The notes under the pieces: model-generated | Told to the model about the DNA's origin: nothing | Databases searched by the model: none | What the model saw: only the letters and a program-made list of their open reading frames with translations | Position numbers and translations under genes: made by a program | Origin: Deltaproteobacteria bacterium | GTDB taxonomy: Bacteria > Myxococcota > Myxococcia > Myxococcales > 40CM-4-68-19 | Length of the DNA: 5,563 nt | Reading direction: 5' to 3' | Assembly: GCA_005879095.1 (NCBI GenBank) | Contig: VBLM01000337.1 | Location: forward strand, 1-5,563 | Part shown: in pieces, positions 1 through 5,563 of the stretch | How the letters are laid out: each line of letters begins with the position of its first letter | Numbering within the stretch: position 1 is the stretch's first letter

Positions 1-1888
1 CGTCGGTCACCGGGCACTCGCCGCTCGGGAGCAGCGGCATCCGCAGCGTCAGGTCGCCCGCCGGGCGGGCGATGAGGATGCGCAATTCTCCGCGGAGATC
101 GGCGCCTTGGGCGGGATCGAGCCGGGCGAAGAGGGCGTTCTCGGAGAAACCGTACCAGAGCTGGAGGAAGGCGCCGTTGCCCTGCGCCATCGAGCTGCCC
201 AGCGTCTGGCCGGGCCGGTAGAAGCCGGCGCCGCTCCATTCGTAGTAGCCGTGCGAGTAGCCGTCGATCACCGGGTGGATCAGCCGCCGCGGCGAGGTTA
301 CCACCGCGCTCGCCTGGGTCGCGTCCTTGTGCGGGGCGATGATCGGGCGGGAAAGGCGCTCGGGTGGCGTGCGGCCGAGGTGGCGGAAGACCTGCTCGAC
401 GTTGCGGCGGAAGAGCGCGTCGAACTCCGGCGCGTTCTCGGTGGTGAAGTCGTCGCCGTACCACCAGAACCAGTCGCTTCCCTCGGCAGCGAGGCACGCC
501 ATATACGCCTTTTCGCGGGCTTCCGGGCTCGCGTCTTTCTCCTCCTCGAGTGCTTTGCGGGCCTGGCCGAGCAGGGTCCAGGCCTGGTTGTCTTCGGGGT
601 GGCCGATCCAGATGCGGAAGTTGGAGTCGATCCAGCTACCGCTGTGCAGCCGGGTGATGCGGCCTTTGGGCGGCGGCTCGTCGCGCGGAAGAACCGACTT
701 CACTTCCGGTGAACTTTCCAATCCCGCGTAGAGCGCATCGAGGAAGAGCTCGCCCGACTGGGGGTAGTGCTCCCACGGGTTCTCGCCGTCGAGCGCCAGC
801 GTCACCGTGGCGTCACCTGCCGCGCCGATGCGCTTGATCAGGTCCTGCGCGGCCGACTGCGGATCGCTCTTCGCGTAGCGGAAGCCGATCAGGTCCGACA
901 GCTCGCGGTCGCGGAAATACATCGCGACCTCGCCGCAGCGCCACGGCTGGTGGTGCAGCGGCGTCGCCGGCCTGGTTTCCACTTCGCTGCGCTCGAGGTT
1001 GCCCTGGTCGGTGGCGCACCAGCGCACGCCCTGCTGCGCGAGGATCTCGAGCACCTCGGGCGAAACCGAGCCTTCGCTGGGCCACATCCCGACCGGCCGC
1101 GCACCGAAGTCGCGGTGCGCCCGTTCCAGCCCGCGCCGGACCTGCTCACGCGCGTCCTCCGGATGCTGGAAGCGCGGCGGCAGCGCGACTTGCGGCATCG
1201 CGCGGCGGGCGGAATCGGTGTCGACCAGGAGCGGCAGGATGGGATGGAAGAGCGGCGAGCAGGTGATCTCGACCACGCCGCGCTCCGCCAGCGCCTTCCA
1301 GCGCGGGATTACCCTGCGGGCGATTTCACGCGAGAGATCGAGCACCTGCGTCTTTTCACCCTGCGTGAAACCGCGCTCTTTCGATGCCAGACCTGCGATC
1401 AGCGGGTGCTCGCGGCGTGCGGCGAAGCCCATCCAGCCGAGGACGAAATGCACTTGCAGGTCGAGCAGTTCCTGCTCGCTGAACGTCTCCTGCACGCGCA
1501 TCAGATCGATCTTGCGCAGGTCGGCACCCCGCTTCGAGAGAAGCTCCGCGTAGCGCGGCACCGGCTTTACCCACAGGTCCCAGTAGACCGAAAAACTCTC
1601 CTTCACCACGTGCGCGCGCTCAGCCGGCGTCAGGTCGGCGACGTTCTTTCGCGCCAGCGCCTCGTCCTTGTCGGTGGTCTGGCCTCCGGCATACGCCTCG
1701 AGTTGCAAGAGAAGCGACGGCGCCCAGTTCGCCACCACTCTCGCGCCCGGATGTTTCTCGAGCGCGGCAGCCATGTCGGTGTACGCGCGCGTCGAGTGCA
1801 ACCGGACCCAGAGGAAGAGCGGCTGGCCGGAGACCGGGTCGCGGTACTCGGGCTGGTGCAGATGCCAGAGGAAGACGGCTTTCGCCAC
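1..1888 (-). CDS. Glycoside hydrolase family 57 protein (alpha-glucan-active), 3' end cut by window edge
   Basis: The visible 629 residues carry all five conserved GH57 regions, in order: HLHQP at 9-13; CSPLFHP at 210-216, with His215; MWPSEGS at 268-274, with Glu272 as the likely nucleophile; LALDGENPW, with Asp367 as the likely acid/base; and DWFWWYGDD at 472-480. The Glu-to-Asp spacing of 95 residues fits amylopullulanase-type members. After about residue 500 comes the C-terminal part typical of the COG1449 group, including an IDG...YYEW stretch near 541-549; the end is missing. There is no signal peptide, so the protein is probably cytoplasmic, acting on glycogen or maltodextrin by hydrolysis or glucanotransfer; the exact specificity cannot be read. 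The start is the GTG at 1888: an in-frame TAA lies just upstream and the next ATG falls after the HLHQP motif. Only a weak AAGG abuts the GTG. The glgC stop is 14 bases upstream, so translational coupling is likely. Confidence 0.9.
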   Translation of the reverse strand, partial: MAKAVFLWHLHQPEYRDPVSGQPLFLWVRLHSTRAYTDMAAALEKHPGARVVANWAPSLLLQLEAYAGGQTTDKDEALARKNVADLTPAERAHVVKESFSVYWDLWVKPVPRYAELLSKRGADLRKIDLMRVQETFSEQELLDLQVHFVLGWMGFAARREHPLIAGLASKERGFTQGEKTQVLDLSREIARRVIPRWKALAERGVVEITCSPLFHPILPLLVDTDSARRAMPQVALPPRFQHPEDAREQVRRGLERAHRDFGARPVGMWPSEGSVSPEVLEILAQQGVRWCATDQGNLERSEVETRPATPLHHQPWRCGEVAMYFRDRELSDLIGFRYAKSDPQSAAQDLIKRIGAAGDATVTLALDGENPWEHYPQSGELFLDALYAGLESSPEVKSVLPRDEPPPKGRITRLHSGSWIDSNFRIWIGHPEDNQAWTLLGQARKALEEEKDASPEAREKAYMACLAAEGSDWFWWYGDDFTTENAPEFDALFRRNVEQVFRHLGRTPPERLSRPIIAPHKDATQASAVVTSPRRLIHPVIDGYSHGYYEWSGAGFYRPGQTLGSSMAQGNGAFLQLWYGFSENALFARLDPAQGADLRGELRILIARPAGDLTLRMPLLPSGECPVTD

Positions 1889-1902
1889 CTTACTGTTTTA
1901 CA

Positions 1903-3141
1903 CTATCCGGCGAGGCGCATTCCCTTTGGCACCACCACGATCCCTTTCGGGCTGACGAAGAAGCGTTTCTTGTCCTCGTCCGGATCGAAGCCGATCTGCA
2001 GCCCCGGCGGGATGTCGACGTTCTTGTCGATGATGGCGTTCTTGATCCGTGCGTGGCGGCCGACCTTGACGGCCTCGAAGAGGATGGAATCGGTGATCTC
2101 GGCGAACGAGTTCACCCGCACGTTGGGCGAGAGGATGCAGCGGTTGATGCGGCCGCCAGAGATGATGCAGCCCTCGCTGACGACCGAGTCGGTGGCAGAC
2201 CCGATCCGGTTCTCCTCGACGTTGGCGAAGACGAACTTCGCCGGAGCGGCGGTGTACGAGGGCGCGGTGTAGATCGGCCAGCGGTCGTTGTAGAGCGAGA
2301 GCTTGGGGTCGACCGCGATCAAATCCATGTTGCACTCGTAGTACGTGTCGAGATCGCCGAGGTCGCGCCAGTAGCCGATCTCGTTCGGCCCCTGGCCCGG
2401 CACATCGTTGGTGGCGAAGTCGTAGACCGCGACCCGGGTGCGCTTGTGCATCTCGCTGATGATCGACTTGCCGAAGTCGTGGGCCCCCTCCTTGCCGGCG
2501 TCGCGGACGATCTCGCGAACCAGCGCCTCGGTGGTGAAGAGGTAGTTGCCCATCGAGACCAGCGCTGCGCGCGGGTTGCCGAGCATCGCCTTGGGGTTTT
2601 TCGGCTTCTCCTGGAAGTCGACCATCCGGCCGCTCTCGTCGGCGGTGATGATGCCGAAGGCGCTCGCTTCCTCGATCGGCACCGGGATGGCGGCGACCGT
2701 GCAGTCGGCCTTCTGCGCGATGTGGAAGTCGAGCATCTGCTGCACGTCCATGCGGTAGATGTGGTCGGCGCCGAAGACGAAGACGTACTGCGGCTCCTCG
2801 TCGGTGACGAGGTTCAGGTTCTGATAGATGGCGTCGGCCGAGCCGCGGTACCACTCCGGCCCGGTGCGCTGCTGCGCCGGCACGCTCTCGACGAACTGGC
2901 CGAGCATGTGGCTGAGGCGCCAGCCTCGCGAGATGTGCGTGTTGAGCGAGTCCGACTTGTACTGGGTGAGCACTTTCATCCGCAGCACGCCGGAGTTGGC
3001 GAAGTTGGAGAGCACGAAATCGATGATGCGGTACCGCCCGCCGAACGGCACCGCTGGCTTGGCGCGCTCCTGGGTCAAGGGAGCGAGACGGCGGCCTTCG
3101 CCGCCGGCGAGGATCATGGCGAGCGTTTTGTCGACAGGCAT
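1903..3141 (-). CDS. glgC: Glucose-1-phosphate adenylyltransferase (ADP-glucose pyrophosphorylase)
   Basis: Makes ADP-glucose and pyrophosphate from ATP and glucose-1-phosphate in the cytoplasm, the committed step of bacterial glycogen synthesis. The 412-residue length is close to the family norm (E. coli 431). The N-terminal nucleotidyltransferase domain (about 1-275) has the nucleotide loop [13 protein letters not shown] at 11-23, [17 protein letters not shown] at 26-42, YRGSADA at 98-104, GADHIYRMD at 124-132 with Asp126 matching E. coli catalytic Asp142, FQEKP with Lys179 matching glucose-1-phosphate-binding Lys195, and [19 protein letters not shown] at 256-274. The rest (about 300-400) is the left-handed beta-helix domain. 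ATG 3141 places the nucleotide loop at the usual distance from the N-terminus; the same frame opens further upstream only into non-family sequence. No strong Shine-Dalgarno is visible. The E. coli activator residues Lys39 and His46 are Glu25 and Pro32 here, so effector control probably differs. Directly followed by the GH57 gene. Confidence 0.97.
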   Translation of the reverse strand: MPVDKTLAMILAGGEGRRLAPLTQERAKPAVPFGGRYRIIDFVLSNFANSGVLRMKVLTQYKSDSLNTHISRGWRLSHMLGQFVESVPAQQRTGPEWYRGSADAIYQNLNLVTDEEPQYVFVFGADHIYRMDVQQMLDFHIAQKADCTVAAIPVPIEEASAFGIITADESGRMVDFQEKPKNPKAMLGNPRAALVSMGNYLFTTEALVREIVRDAGKEGAHDFGKSIISEMHKRTRVAVYDFATNDVPGQGPNEIGYWRDLGDLDTYYECNMDLIAVDPKLSLYNDRWPIYTAPSYTAAPAKFVFANVEENRIGSATDSVVSEGCIISGGRINRCILSPNVRVNSFAEITDSILFEAVKVGRHARIKNAIIDKNVDIPPGLQIGFDPDEDKKRFFVSPKGIVVVPKGMRLAG

Positions 3142-3157
3142 GGCCGGACGGTAGATC

Positions 3158-3190
3158 CCGGCGGGCCAAGTCGCAATGAGCCCAGCCCGG
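3158..3190 (-). other. Possible weak hairpin in the add-glgC gap
   Basis: The 70-base gap between add and glgC holds an imperfect inverted repeat. CCGG at 3187-3190 can pair with CCGG at 3158-3161, and GGGC (minus strand, 3183-3180) can pair with GCCC (3166-3163), around a 13-base loop. No T-run follows on the minus strand, so it does not look like an intrinsic terminator. In DNA this GC-rich such a pairing may be chance. If real, it could attenuate or process an add-glgC transcript. Confidence 0.15.
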
Positions 3191-3211
3191 CCTGTCGATC
3201 AGTGAGCGGCC

Positions 3212-4375
3212 CTAGGCTCGCTTCGTGCTCGGCGGCTTCGACGGCGGCGGCTTGGACGTCGCCGGCTTCTTCCCCGGCGCACCGTTGGGCGGCGTCAGGT
3301 CCCTGGCGGCGAAGCGGGCGATGATCTCGTCCATCTCGTTCTGCACCTTGCGCACCAGCTGCGCGCGGTCGTGGAAGGTGAGGAAGGCGCTCTTGAACCC
3401 CCCCACCAGCACGTTGCGGATGTCCTTCACCGTCAGGCCGAAATGCTTGGCCATCAAGGACAGCTCCTTGGTGACGGTGGTGTCGGTGATCAGCCGGTTG
3501 TCGGTGTTGAGCGTCACCCGCAGACCGAAGTCCAGATAGAACTTGAACGGGTGGCTGGCCATGTCGGTGACCGCGCCGGTCTGGACGTTGGAGGACGGAC
3601 AGCACTCGATCGGAATCCGGTGATCGTTGACGTAATTGAGCAGGTCGCCGTCTTCGCGCAGCCGCACGCCGTGGCCGATGCGGTGCGCGCCGCAGTAATG
3701 CAGCGCCTGCGCGATCGAGGGCGGCCCGTAGGCTTCGCCCGCGTGTACGGTGCAATTGATGTTGTTGTTGAGGATCAGCTGGAAGGCTTCCTGGTGGTCC
3801 TTGGCGGGATTGCCGTGCTCCGCGCCGGCCAGATCGAAACCGAGCACGCCGCGGTTCTTGTAGGCGACCGAAAGCTCCGCCAGGCGAAGCGAGGTGTCCG
3901 GGCTCATGTTGCGGATGCCGCACACCAGCACGCCAGCCAGGACTCCGGTCTCCCGGGTCGCCGCGCGCAGACCCTCCAGCACCGCCTCCACGACCACGGT
4001 CGGCTTGAGGCCCTTCTGCAAGTGCAGGACCGGCGCGTAGCGCACCTCGATCAGCTTGCAGTTCTCGGCGGCGCAGTCGATGGCCAGCTCGTACGCGGTC
4101 CGGTAGAGCGCGTCCTCGGTCTGCAAGACGCTCAACGTGATCTCGAAGCCTTTCAGGTACTCCTCGAGGCTGCCGTGCCGCTGCCCGATCTTCATCGCCT
4201 TGGCGAGGCCGGCTTCGTCGCCGGCGGGCAGCTTCACGCCCTGCGCTTCGGCCAGCTCGAGCATGGTCTTGAGCCGCAGACTGCCGTCGAGATGGCAGTG
4301 CAGGTCGGTCTTCGGCAGAGCGTGCAACAGCTCCGGGGTGACAGGGATGTCGGGAGTCATGGCTCGATCTATCAT
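3212..4375 (-). CDS. add: Adenosine deaminase
   Basis: Hydrolyses adenosine and deoxyadenosine to inosine and deoxyinosine plus ammonia, in purine salvage; cytoplasmic, with one divalent metal, usually zinc. The 387 residues show the full signature: DLHCHLDGSLR at 24-34 with metal ligands His26 and His28, HAGEAYGP at 211-218 with ligand His211 and catalytic Glu214, GHGVR with His235, CCPSSN at 269-273 onward, and LNTDNR with ligand Asp292. The residue after Asp292 is Asn, where E. coli and mammalian enzymes have Asp; as I recall, TDNR is common in one bacterial branch of the family. Residues from about 371 form a Lys/Pro/Ser tail outside the catalytic barrel. Start is uncertain: ATG 4375 is the longest reading, while ATG 4360 (MTPDIPVTP) would also keep every motif; neither has a clear Shine-Dalgarno. 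Diverges from the small membrane gene and lies 70 bases upstream of glgC. Confidence 0.95.
   Translation of the reverse strand: MIDRAMTPDIPVTPELLHALPKTDLHCHLDGSLRLKTMLELAEAQGVKLPAGDEAGLAKAMKIGQRHGSLEEYLKGFEITLSVLQTEDALYRTAYELAIDCAAENCKLIEVRYAPVLHLQKGLKPTVVVEAVLEGLRAATRETGVLAGVLVCGIRNMSPDTSLRLAELSVAYKNRGVLGFDLAGAEHGNPAKDHQEAFQLILNNNINCTVHAGEAYGPPSIAQALHYCGAHRIGHGVRLREDGDLLNYVNDHRIPIECCPSSNVQTGAVTDMASHPFKFYLDFGLRVTLNTDNRLITDTTVTKELSLMAKHFGLTVKDIRNVLVGGFKSAFLTFHDRAQLVRKVQNEMDEIIARFAARDLTPPNGAPGKKPATSKPPPSKPPSTKRA
4370..4375 (+). promoter_or_regulatory. Candidate -10 element for the small membrane gene (possible leaderless start)
   Basis: TATCAT matches the bacterial -10 consensus TATAAT at five of six positions. 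Its end lies 8 bases before the ATG at 4384, the distance at which transcription would begin at or next to the A of the start codon. The gene has no recognisable ribosome binding site, which suits a leaderless mRNA. The -35 region is poor (about 4347-4352 matches three of six). The element also overlaps the upstream add start codon. This is weak evidence. Confidence 0.2.
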
Positions 4376-4383
4376 GCCGGCCC

Positions 4384-4710
4384 ATGACGTGGCTCGCTCT
4401 CAAGATCGCGACCTGGCTGGTCCATGCAGCCGTGGTGATGGTCTCCGTCAGCGTGGTCTCGAAGGACAACGGGCGCAATACGCTGCCGCGCGCGCTGCTG
4501 GTCACGTTCCTCGTCGCGCTGCTGGTGACGCCCTTCGCGTACTTCTGGTGGCTGGTGGTCCCGGGGATCATCGCGATGATCGCCTGGTTCATCGTCTACA
4601 CGCTGGCGTACGACATCGGAATGGGCCAGGCGTTCGCCGCCGGCCTGGTGCAGGTGGCGCTCGGCCTCATCGTGGACTGGCTGCTGCCGCGCTTGCGGTA
4701 CCACGTCTGA
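4384..4710 (+). CDS. Small integral membrane protein of unknown function (four predicted helices)
   Basis: I do not recognise the family. The 108-residue product is strongly hydrophobic, with four likely transmembrane segments at about 4-25, 38-56, 57-77 and 82-102. A short polar stretch (SKDNGRNTLPR, about 26-36) separates helices 1 and 2, and the protein ends in a basic RLRYHV. Helices 2 and 3 are rich in aromatic residues (PFAYFWW). The start is the first possible one: the frame has a stop at 4339 and no start codon before ATG 4384, and the next Met (residue 19) would break helix 1. No Shine-Dalgarno precedes it. It is the only plus-strand gene, diverges from add with 8 bases between starts, and its last 44 bases overlap the end of the convergent lipoprotein gene. 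The regular hydrophobic segments argue against a chance reading frame. Confidence 0.72.
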   Translation: MTWLALKIATWLVHAAVVMVSVSVVSKDNGRNTLPRALLVTFLVALLVTPFAYFWWLVVPGIIAMIAWFIVYTLAYDIGMGQAFAAGLVQVALGLIVDWLLPRLRYHV

Positions 4711-5374
4711 CGCCGAAGATCCGGTTGAGTTCGTCGTTGTTGAGCGTCGAGAAGCCGAAAGCGTCGACCTCGATCCGGCCGCGGTTGGAATCGGCGAGCA
4801 GCCGCACCCGCACGTCGAGCGGCTCGCCCGCCTTGCAGCCGTCGAGGCGCAGATCGGGGATCTCGGTCCAGCCGGTGAAGTCCCTGGCCCGCGCGTACAC
4901 TCCGGTGACCGCCGCCTTCGCCAGGTCCGCCGACCACTCGGCACGGCAGTGCGGCGACGTGGCTTCGAGGACCACGCGCGCCCGGGCAACGAAGTCGCCG
5001 TAATACGAGCCGCGGGCCTGCACCCGGCCCCAGGCGCCGACGGCAAATCCGCCTCCGATCAGCTCCCACGCGCCGTCCGCGGGAATGGCGCCGTGCCAGC
5101 GCAACTCCAGCGTCGCCGCGTGAAGGCCGTCGTCGAACGTGTCGTGATCGCAAGCCGGCTCGCCCTGCTCGTGCGATTGCCAGCCGGCGAAATAATCGCG
5201 AACCTGGCCGTCGAACCGCGCGCAGACGCGTCCGTCCTTGTCGAAGAACGACTCCACCGCCGACGAGGAGTACGGGATGAAGACGACGTTGCTCAGATCG
5301 CGCGCAGTCGGGGGCCGGATGCGGACGGTTTTCGGACCGCAGCCGATGGCCAGAACGAGCAATACCCAGCGCAT
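4667..5374 (-). CDS. Putative lipoprotein of unknown function
   Basis: A 235-residue product with a very short signal: MRW, a hydrophobic run, then AIGC, so that Cys12 is the likely lipidated residue. The -3 position is Ala rather than the preferred Leu. It would be exported and membrane-anchored. The mature part has no family signature I recognise. It looks beta-rich, with many Gly and aromatic residues (GGGFAVGAWG, GSYYGDF), and has four further cysteines at 51, 75, 143 and 180 that could form two disulfides. The start is ATG 5374, with GGAG placed 8 bases upstream; a TTG at 5377 is in frame but less likely. The ATG overlaps by one base the stop of the upstream helicase gene (TGATG), implying coupled translation. 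The last residues, an Ala/Ser-rich GTASAAAASPR, are encoded where the gene overlaps the convergent membrane gene, so that tail may be a recent extension. Confidence 0.75.
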   Translation of the reverse strand: MRWVLLVLAIGCGPKTVRIRPPTARDLSNVVFIPYSSSAVESFFDKDGRVCARFDGQVRDYFAGWQSHEQGEPACDHDTFDDGLHAATLELRWHGAIPADGAWELIGGGFAVGAWGRVQARGSYYGDFVARARVVLEATSPHCRAEWSADLAKAAVTGVYARARDFTGWTEIPDLRLDGCKAGEPLDVRVRLLADSNRGRIEVDAFGFSTLNNDELNRIFGVRRGTASAAAASPR

Positions 5375-5563
5375 CAAGCCGGCTCCACGAAGCGGGCGAG
5401 GACCTTCTTCAGACCGACTCCGGGAGCGAAGCGGACGGTCAGCTTGCGGTTCAGGCCGGCGCCGTCCTCGTCCTCGACGGTGCCGACGCCGAACGTCGGG
5501 TGCTTGACGCGCGCGCCGGGGCTGAGCGCGTCGACGCCCGCGACGGCGAGCTTGACGGTTGGC
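5374..5563 (-). CDS. uvrD: UvrD/PcrA-type ATP-dependent DNA helicase, C-terminal end only (5' part beyond window)
   Basis: The last 62 residues and the TGA stop of a gene entering from the right edge. The sequence GARVKHPTFGVGTV, followed by an acidic turn, KLTVRF, then GLKKVLARFVEP, matches the small Tudor-like domain at the C-terminus of UvrD and PcrA helicases. E. coli UvrD has the equivalent VGMRVRHAKFGEGT with a terminal GIKWLVAAYARLE. In that family the domain follows the superfamily 1 motor and mediates contacts such as RNA polymerase binding. The motor motifs are outside the window, so the assignment rests on this domain alone; another protein carrying the same domain is possible, and UvrD cannot be told from PcrA. 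The lipoprotein gene begins within its stop codon. Confidence 0.65.
   Translation of the reverse strand, partial: PTVKLAVAGVDALSPGARVKHPTFGVGTVEDEDGAGLNRKLTVRFAPGVGLKKVLARFVEPA
5383..5386 (-). promoter_or_regulatory. Shine-Dalgarno of the lipoprotein gene
   Basis: GGAG on the minus strand lies 8 bases before ATG 5374, inside the last codons of the helicase-like gene. It is the clearest ribosome binding site in the window and favours ATG 5374 over the in-frame TTG at 5377. Confidence 0.55.

Noticed and set aside
107..712. Plus-strand frames opposite the 3' part of the GH57 gene
   Set aside because: They lie antisense to conserved GH57 sequence (regions 4-5 and the C-terminal IDG...YYEW stretch) and show no domain of their own.
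767..2272. 501-residue open frame on the plus strand opposite the GH57 and glgC genes
   Set aside because: It is antisense to two genes with complete family motifs, is Arg/Ala/His-rich low-complexity sequence with no recognisable domain, and is the kind of long chance frame expected in GC-rich DNA.
3142..3211. Intrinsic terminator between add and glgC
   Set aside because: Only a short imperfect GC stem with a 13-base loop is possible and no T-run follows on the minus strand.
2053..3324. 423-residue plus-strand frame opposite glgC
   Set aside because: Its composition (Val/Asp/Arg/Glu-rich, no domain) is that of an antisense shadow of glgC; it runs through the glgC start and into the end of add.
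3114..4592. 492-residue minus-strand frame overlapping add in another frame
   Set aside because: The add frame carries the full adenosine deaminase signature; this frame is Arg/Ala/Gly-rich and spans add, the add-glgC gap and the antisense of the membrane gene.
4384..4710. Holin or small toxin identity for the four-helix protein
   Set aside because: No phage genes, antitoxin partner or lysis genes are nearby, and hydrophobicity alone does not support such a call.
4137..5046. Long frames on both strands across the membrane gene and lipoprotein gene (plus 4137-5003, minus 4372-5046)
   Set aside because: Ser/Arg- or His/Asp-rich shadows without helices or motifs; the membrane and lipoprotein frames explain the region better.

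Overview
The window is a GC-rich, gene-dense bacterial chromosomal segment. High GC, G/C-ending codons, tightly packed genes and a very short lipoprotein signal peptide would fit a Myxococcota/Deltaproteobacteria-type genome. This lineage call is inference, because the window has no rRNA or other decisive phylogenetic marker. I see no insertion sequence, CRISPR array, tRNA, phage gene or long non-coding stretch; the longest gap between genes is 70 bases.

Left and centre (positions 1-4375, minus strand, read right to left): three co-directional genes, add (adenosine deaminase), then glgC (glucose-1-phosphate adenylyltransferase), then a family 57 glycoside hydrolase (GH57) whose 3' end runs off the left edge. 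glgC and the GH57 gene are 14 bases apart and almost certainly co-transcribed. GlgC makes ADP-glucose, the donor for glycogen synthesis, and GH57 enzymes of this type act on alpha-glucans, so the pair reads as a glycogen/alpha-glucan module. add lies 70 bases upstream of glgC and may belong to the same transcript.

Right part: a small four-helix membrane protein (4384-4710, plus strand) diverges from add with only 8 bases between the two start codons. Its 3' end overlaps by 44 bases the end of a convergent minus-strand gene for a putative lipoprotein of unknown function (5374 to 4667). The lipoprotein start codon overlaps by one base the stop codon of a gene entering from the right edge. That gene's visible 62 residues match the C-terminal domain of UvrD/PcrA-type DNA helicases.

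The window is mostly ordinary housekeeping and carbon-storage content, and I found no clear novel system. The points most worth a second look are the changed allosteric-site residues in GlgC, the low-complexity tail of the adenosine deaminase, the unrecognised lipoprotein coupled to a helicase gene, and the tightly packed small membrane gene that lacks a visible ribosome binding site.
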